From: Ferruginibacter sp. | GTDB lineage: Bacteria > Bacteroidota > Bacteroidia > Chitinophagales > Chitinophagaceae | Direction of reading: 5' to 3' | Assembly (NCBI GenBank): GCA_018882645.1 | Contig: VERM01000099.1 | Span: forward strand, 1 to 6,169 | Length of the DNA: 6,169 nucleotides | Shown: piece by piece, positions 5,958 through 6,169 of the stretch | Layout of the letters: every line of letters starts with the position of its first letter | Position numbering within the stretch: position 1 is the stretch's first letter | Position numbers and translations under genes: made by a program | Notes under the pieces: generated by a model | Database searches by the model: none | What the model was told of the DNA's origin: nothing | What the model saw: only the letters and a program-made list of their open reading frames with translations

Positions 5958-5977
5958 TAAAGGATTTTAAAGGATTT
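5958..5977 (+). repeat. tandem pair of 10-bp repeats TAAAGGATTT
   Basis: Two perfect abutting copies, at 5958-5967 and 5968-5977, give a period of one helical turn. They lie between the tRNA-Asn remnant and the integrase. Similar spacing is seen in arm-type or excisionase-type sites, but the role is inferred. Confidence 0.5.
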
Positions 5978-6017
5978 CAATTTATTTTATTTCTTTTTAA
6001 TATTTTGCTTTAATTTG

Positions 6018-6025
6018 TATATTTG
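6018..6025 (+). promoter_or_regulatory. candidate -7 box of the integrase promoter (TATATTTG)
   Basis: This is an exact TAnnTTTG match on the integrase strand, 46 bases before its ATG. No TTG was found at the usual -33 spacing, so the promoter would be weak or need an activator. The start point would fall inside the adjacent 11-bp repeats. Confidence 0.4.
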
Positions 6026-6046
6026 TGACGGAAATGTGACGGAAAT
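6025..6046 (+). repeat. tandem pair of 11-bp repeats GTGACGGAAAT before the integrase
   Basis: Two perfect abutting copies, 6025-6035 and 6036-6046, lie 25 bases before the integrase ATG. The position and form fit arm-type binding sites for the integrase's N-terminal domain. They overlap the predicted transcription start, so integrase binding could repress its own gene. That regulation is inferred. Confidence 0.55.
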
Positions 6047-6071
6047 ATTTTTTTAAGTCAAATCAAATGTC

Positions 6072-6169
6072 ATGAGTACTGCAAACGTTTCTGTGTTTAT
6101 AGACAGATACCATCCCCAAAAAGACGGGAAATGTAAAATTTCAATAAGGATTACACATAACCGGAAGCG
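6072..6169 (+). CDS. tyrosine-type site-specific integrase, N-terminal 32 residues (3' end beyond window)
   Basis: The frame opens at ATG 6072 and runs off the window. The visible residues, MSTANVSVFIDRYHPQKDG followed by KCKISIRITHNRKR, have the strand pattern of the arm-type DNA-binding domain at the N-terminus of Bacteroidota phage, transposon and conjugative-element integrases. In that domain a lysine-rich turn is followed by I-x-I-R-I-T and a basic end. The catalytic domain with its tyrosine is outside the window, so the class is inferred from 32 residues plus context. Supporting context is a tRNA-Asn 3' half about 170 bases upstream and tandem short repeats directly before the gene. An ATG at 6067 is followed at once by a stop and is excluded. 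The enzyme would catalyse integration into, and excision from, the tRNA-Asn gene. Confidence 0.82.
   Translation, partial: MSTANVSVFIDRYHPQKDGKCKISIRITHNRK

Noticed and set aside
1..6169. CRISPR array, rRNA, riboswitch or insertion-sequence transposase
   Set aside because: No regularly spaced repeat-spacer units, conserved RNA cores other than the tRNA remnant, or transposase motifs were seen on either strand.

Overview
The window looks like an accessory region of a Bacteroidota genome. The DNA is strongly A+T-rich and start codons lack clear Shine-Dalgarno sequences. Several intergenic regions carry the TAnnTTTG -7 box typical of this phylum. The gene entering at the right edge starts like a Bacteroidota tyrosine recombinase with an arm-type DNA-binding domain, and the tRNA-Asn remnant has no encoded CCA. 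Species cannot be told from the sequence.

Layout from right to left. At the right edge a tyrosine integrase gene begins (6072 to beyond the window, + strand). Just before it lie tandem 11-bp and 10-bp repeats, and then the 3' half of a tRNA-Asn gene (5852-5898, - strand). The 5' half of that tRNA is missing, so this is an attachment-site remnant. A strong hairpin terminator follows it (5793-5840, - strand). Because the tRNA fragment points its 3' end leftwards, the integrase's own element should extend to the right. Everything left of the fragment would then be either the chromosomal flank or an older neighbouring element.

Left of the att site is a two-gene unit of unknown function (5568-5119 and 5122-4766, - strand, ATGA overlap), bracketed by a 34-bp imperfect direct repeat. 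After a 363-base gene-free stretch with a good promoter and a 16-bp near-palindrome, a compact minus-strand operon runs off the left edge. Its order is a 132-aa protein of unknown function, a small XRE-family regulator, a possible 21-codon linking ORF, a 5-methylcytosine DNA methyltransferase, a MORC/MutL-like GHKL ATPase and the N-terminal half of a Z1-type superfamily II helicase. The last three genes are separated by only 2 to 3 bases.

Methyltransferase plus MORC-like ATPase plus Z1 helicase is the core of a predicted restriction-type defence system. It is known from comparative genomics (Iyer, Abhiman and Aravind, 2008, on MutL homologues in restriction-modification systems and the origin of MORC ATPases). 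The inferred division of labour is that the methyltransferase marks self DNA, the GHKL ATPase acts as an ATP-driven clamp or sensor, and the Z1 helicase translocates or remodels DNA. A nuclease, usually of the PD-(D/E)XK fold, would be expected just beyond the left edge and is not visible here. The small XRE protein at the head of the operon is placed like a controller protein of a restriction-modification system.
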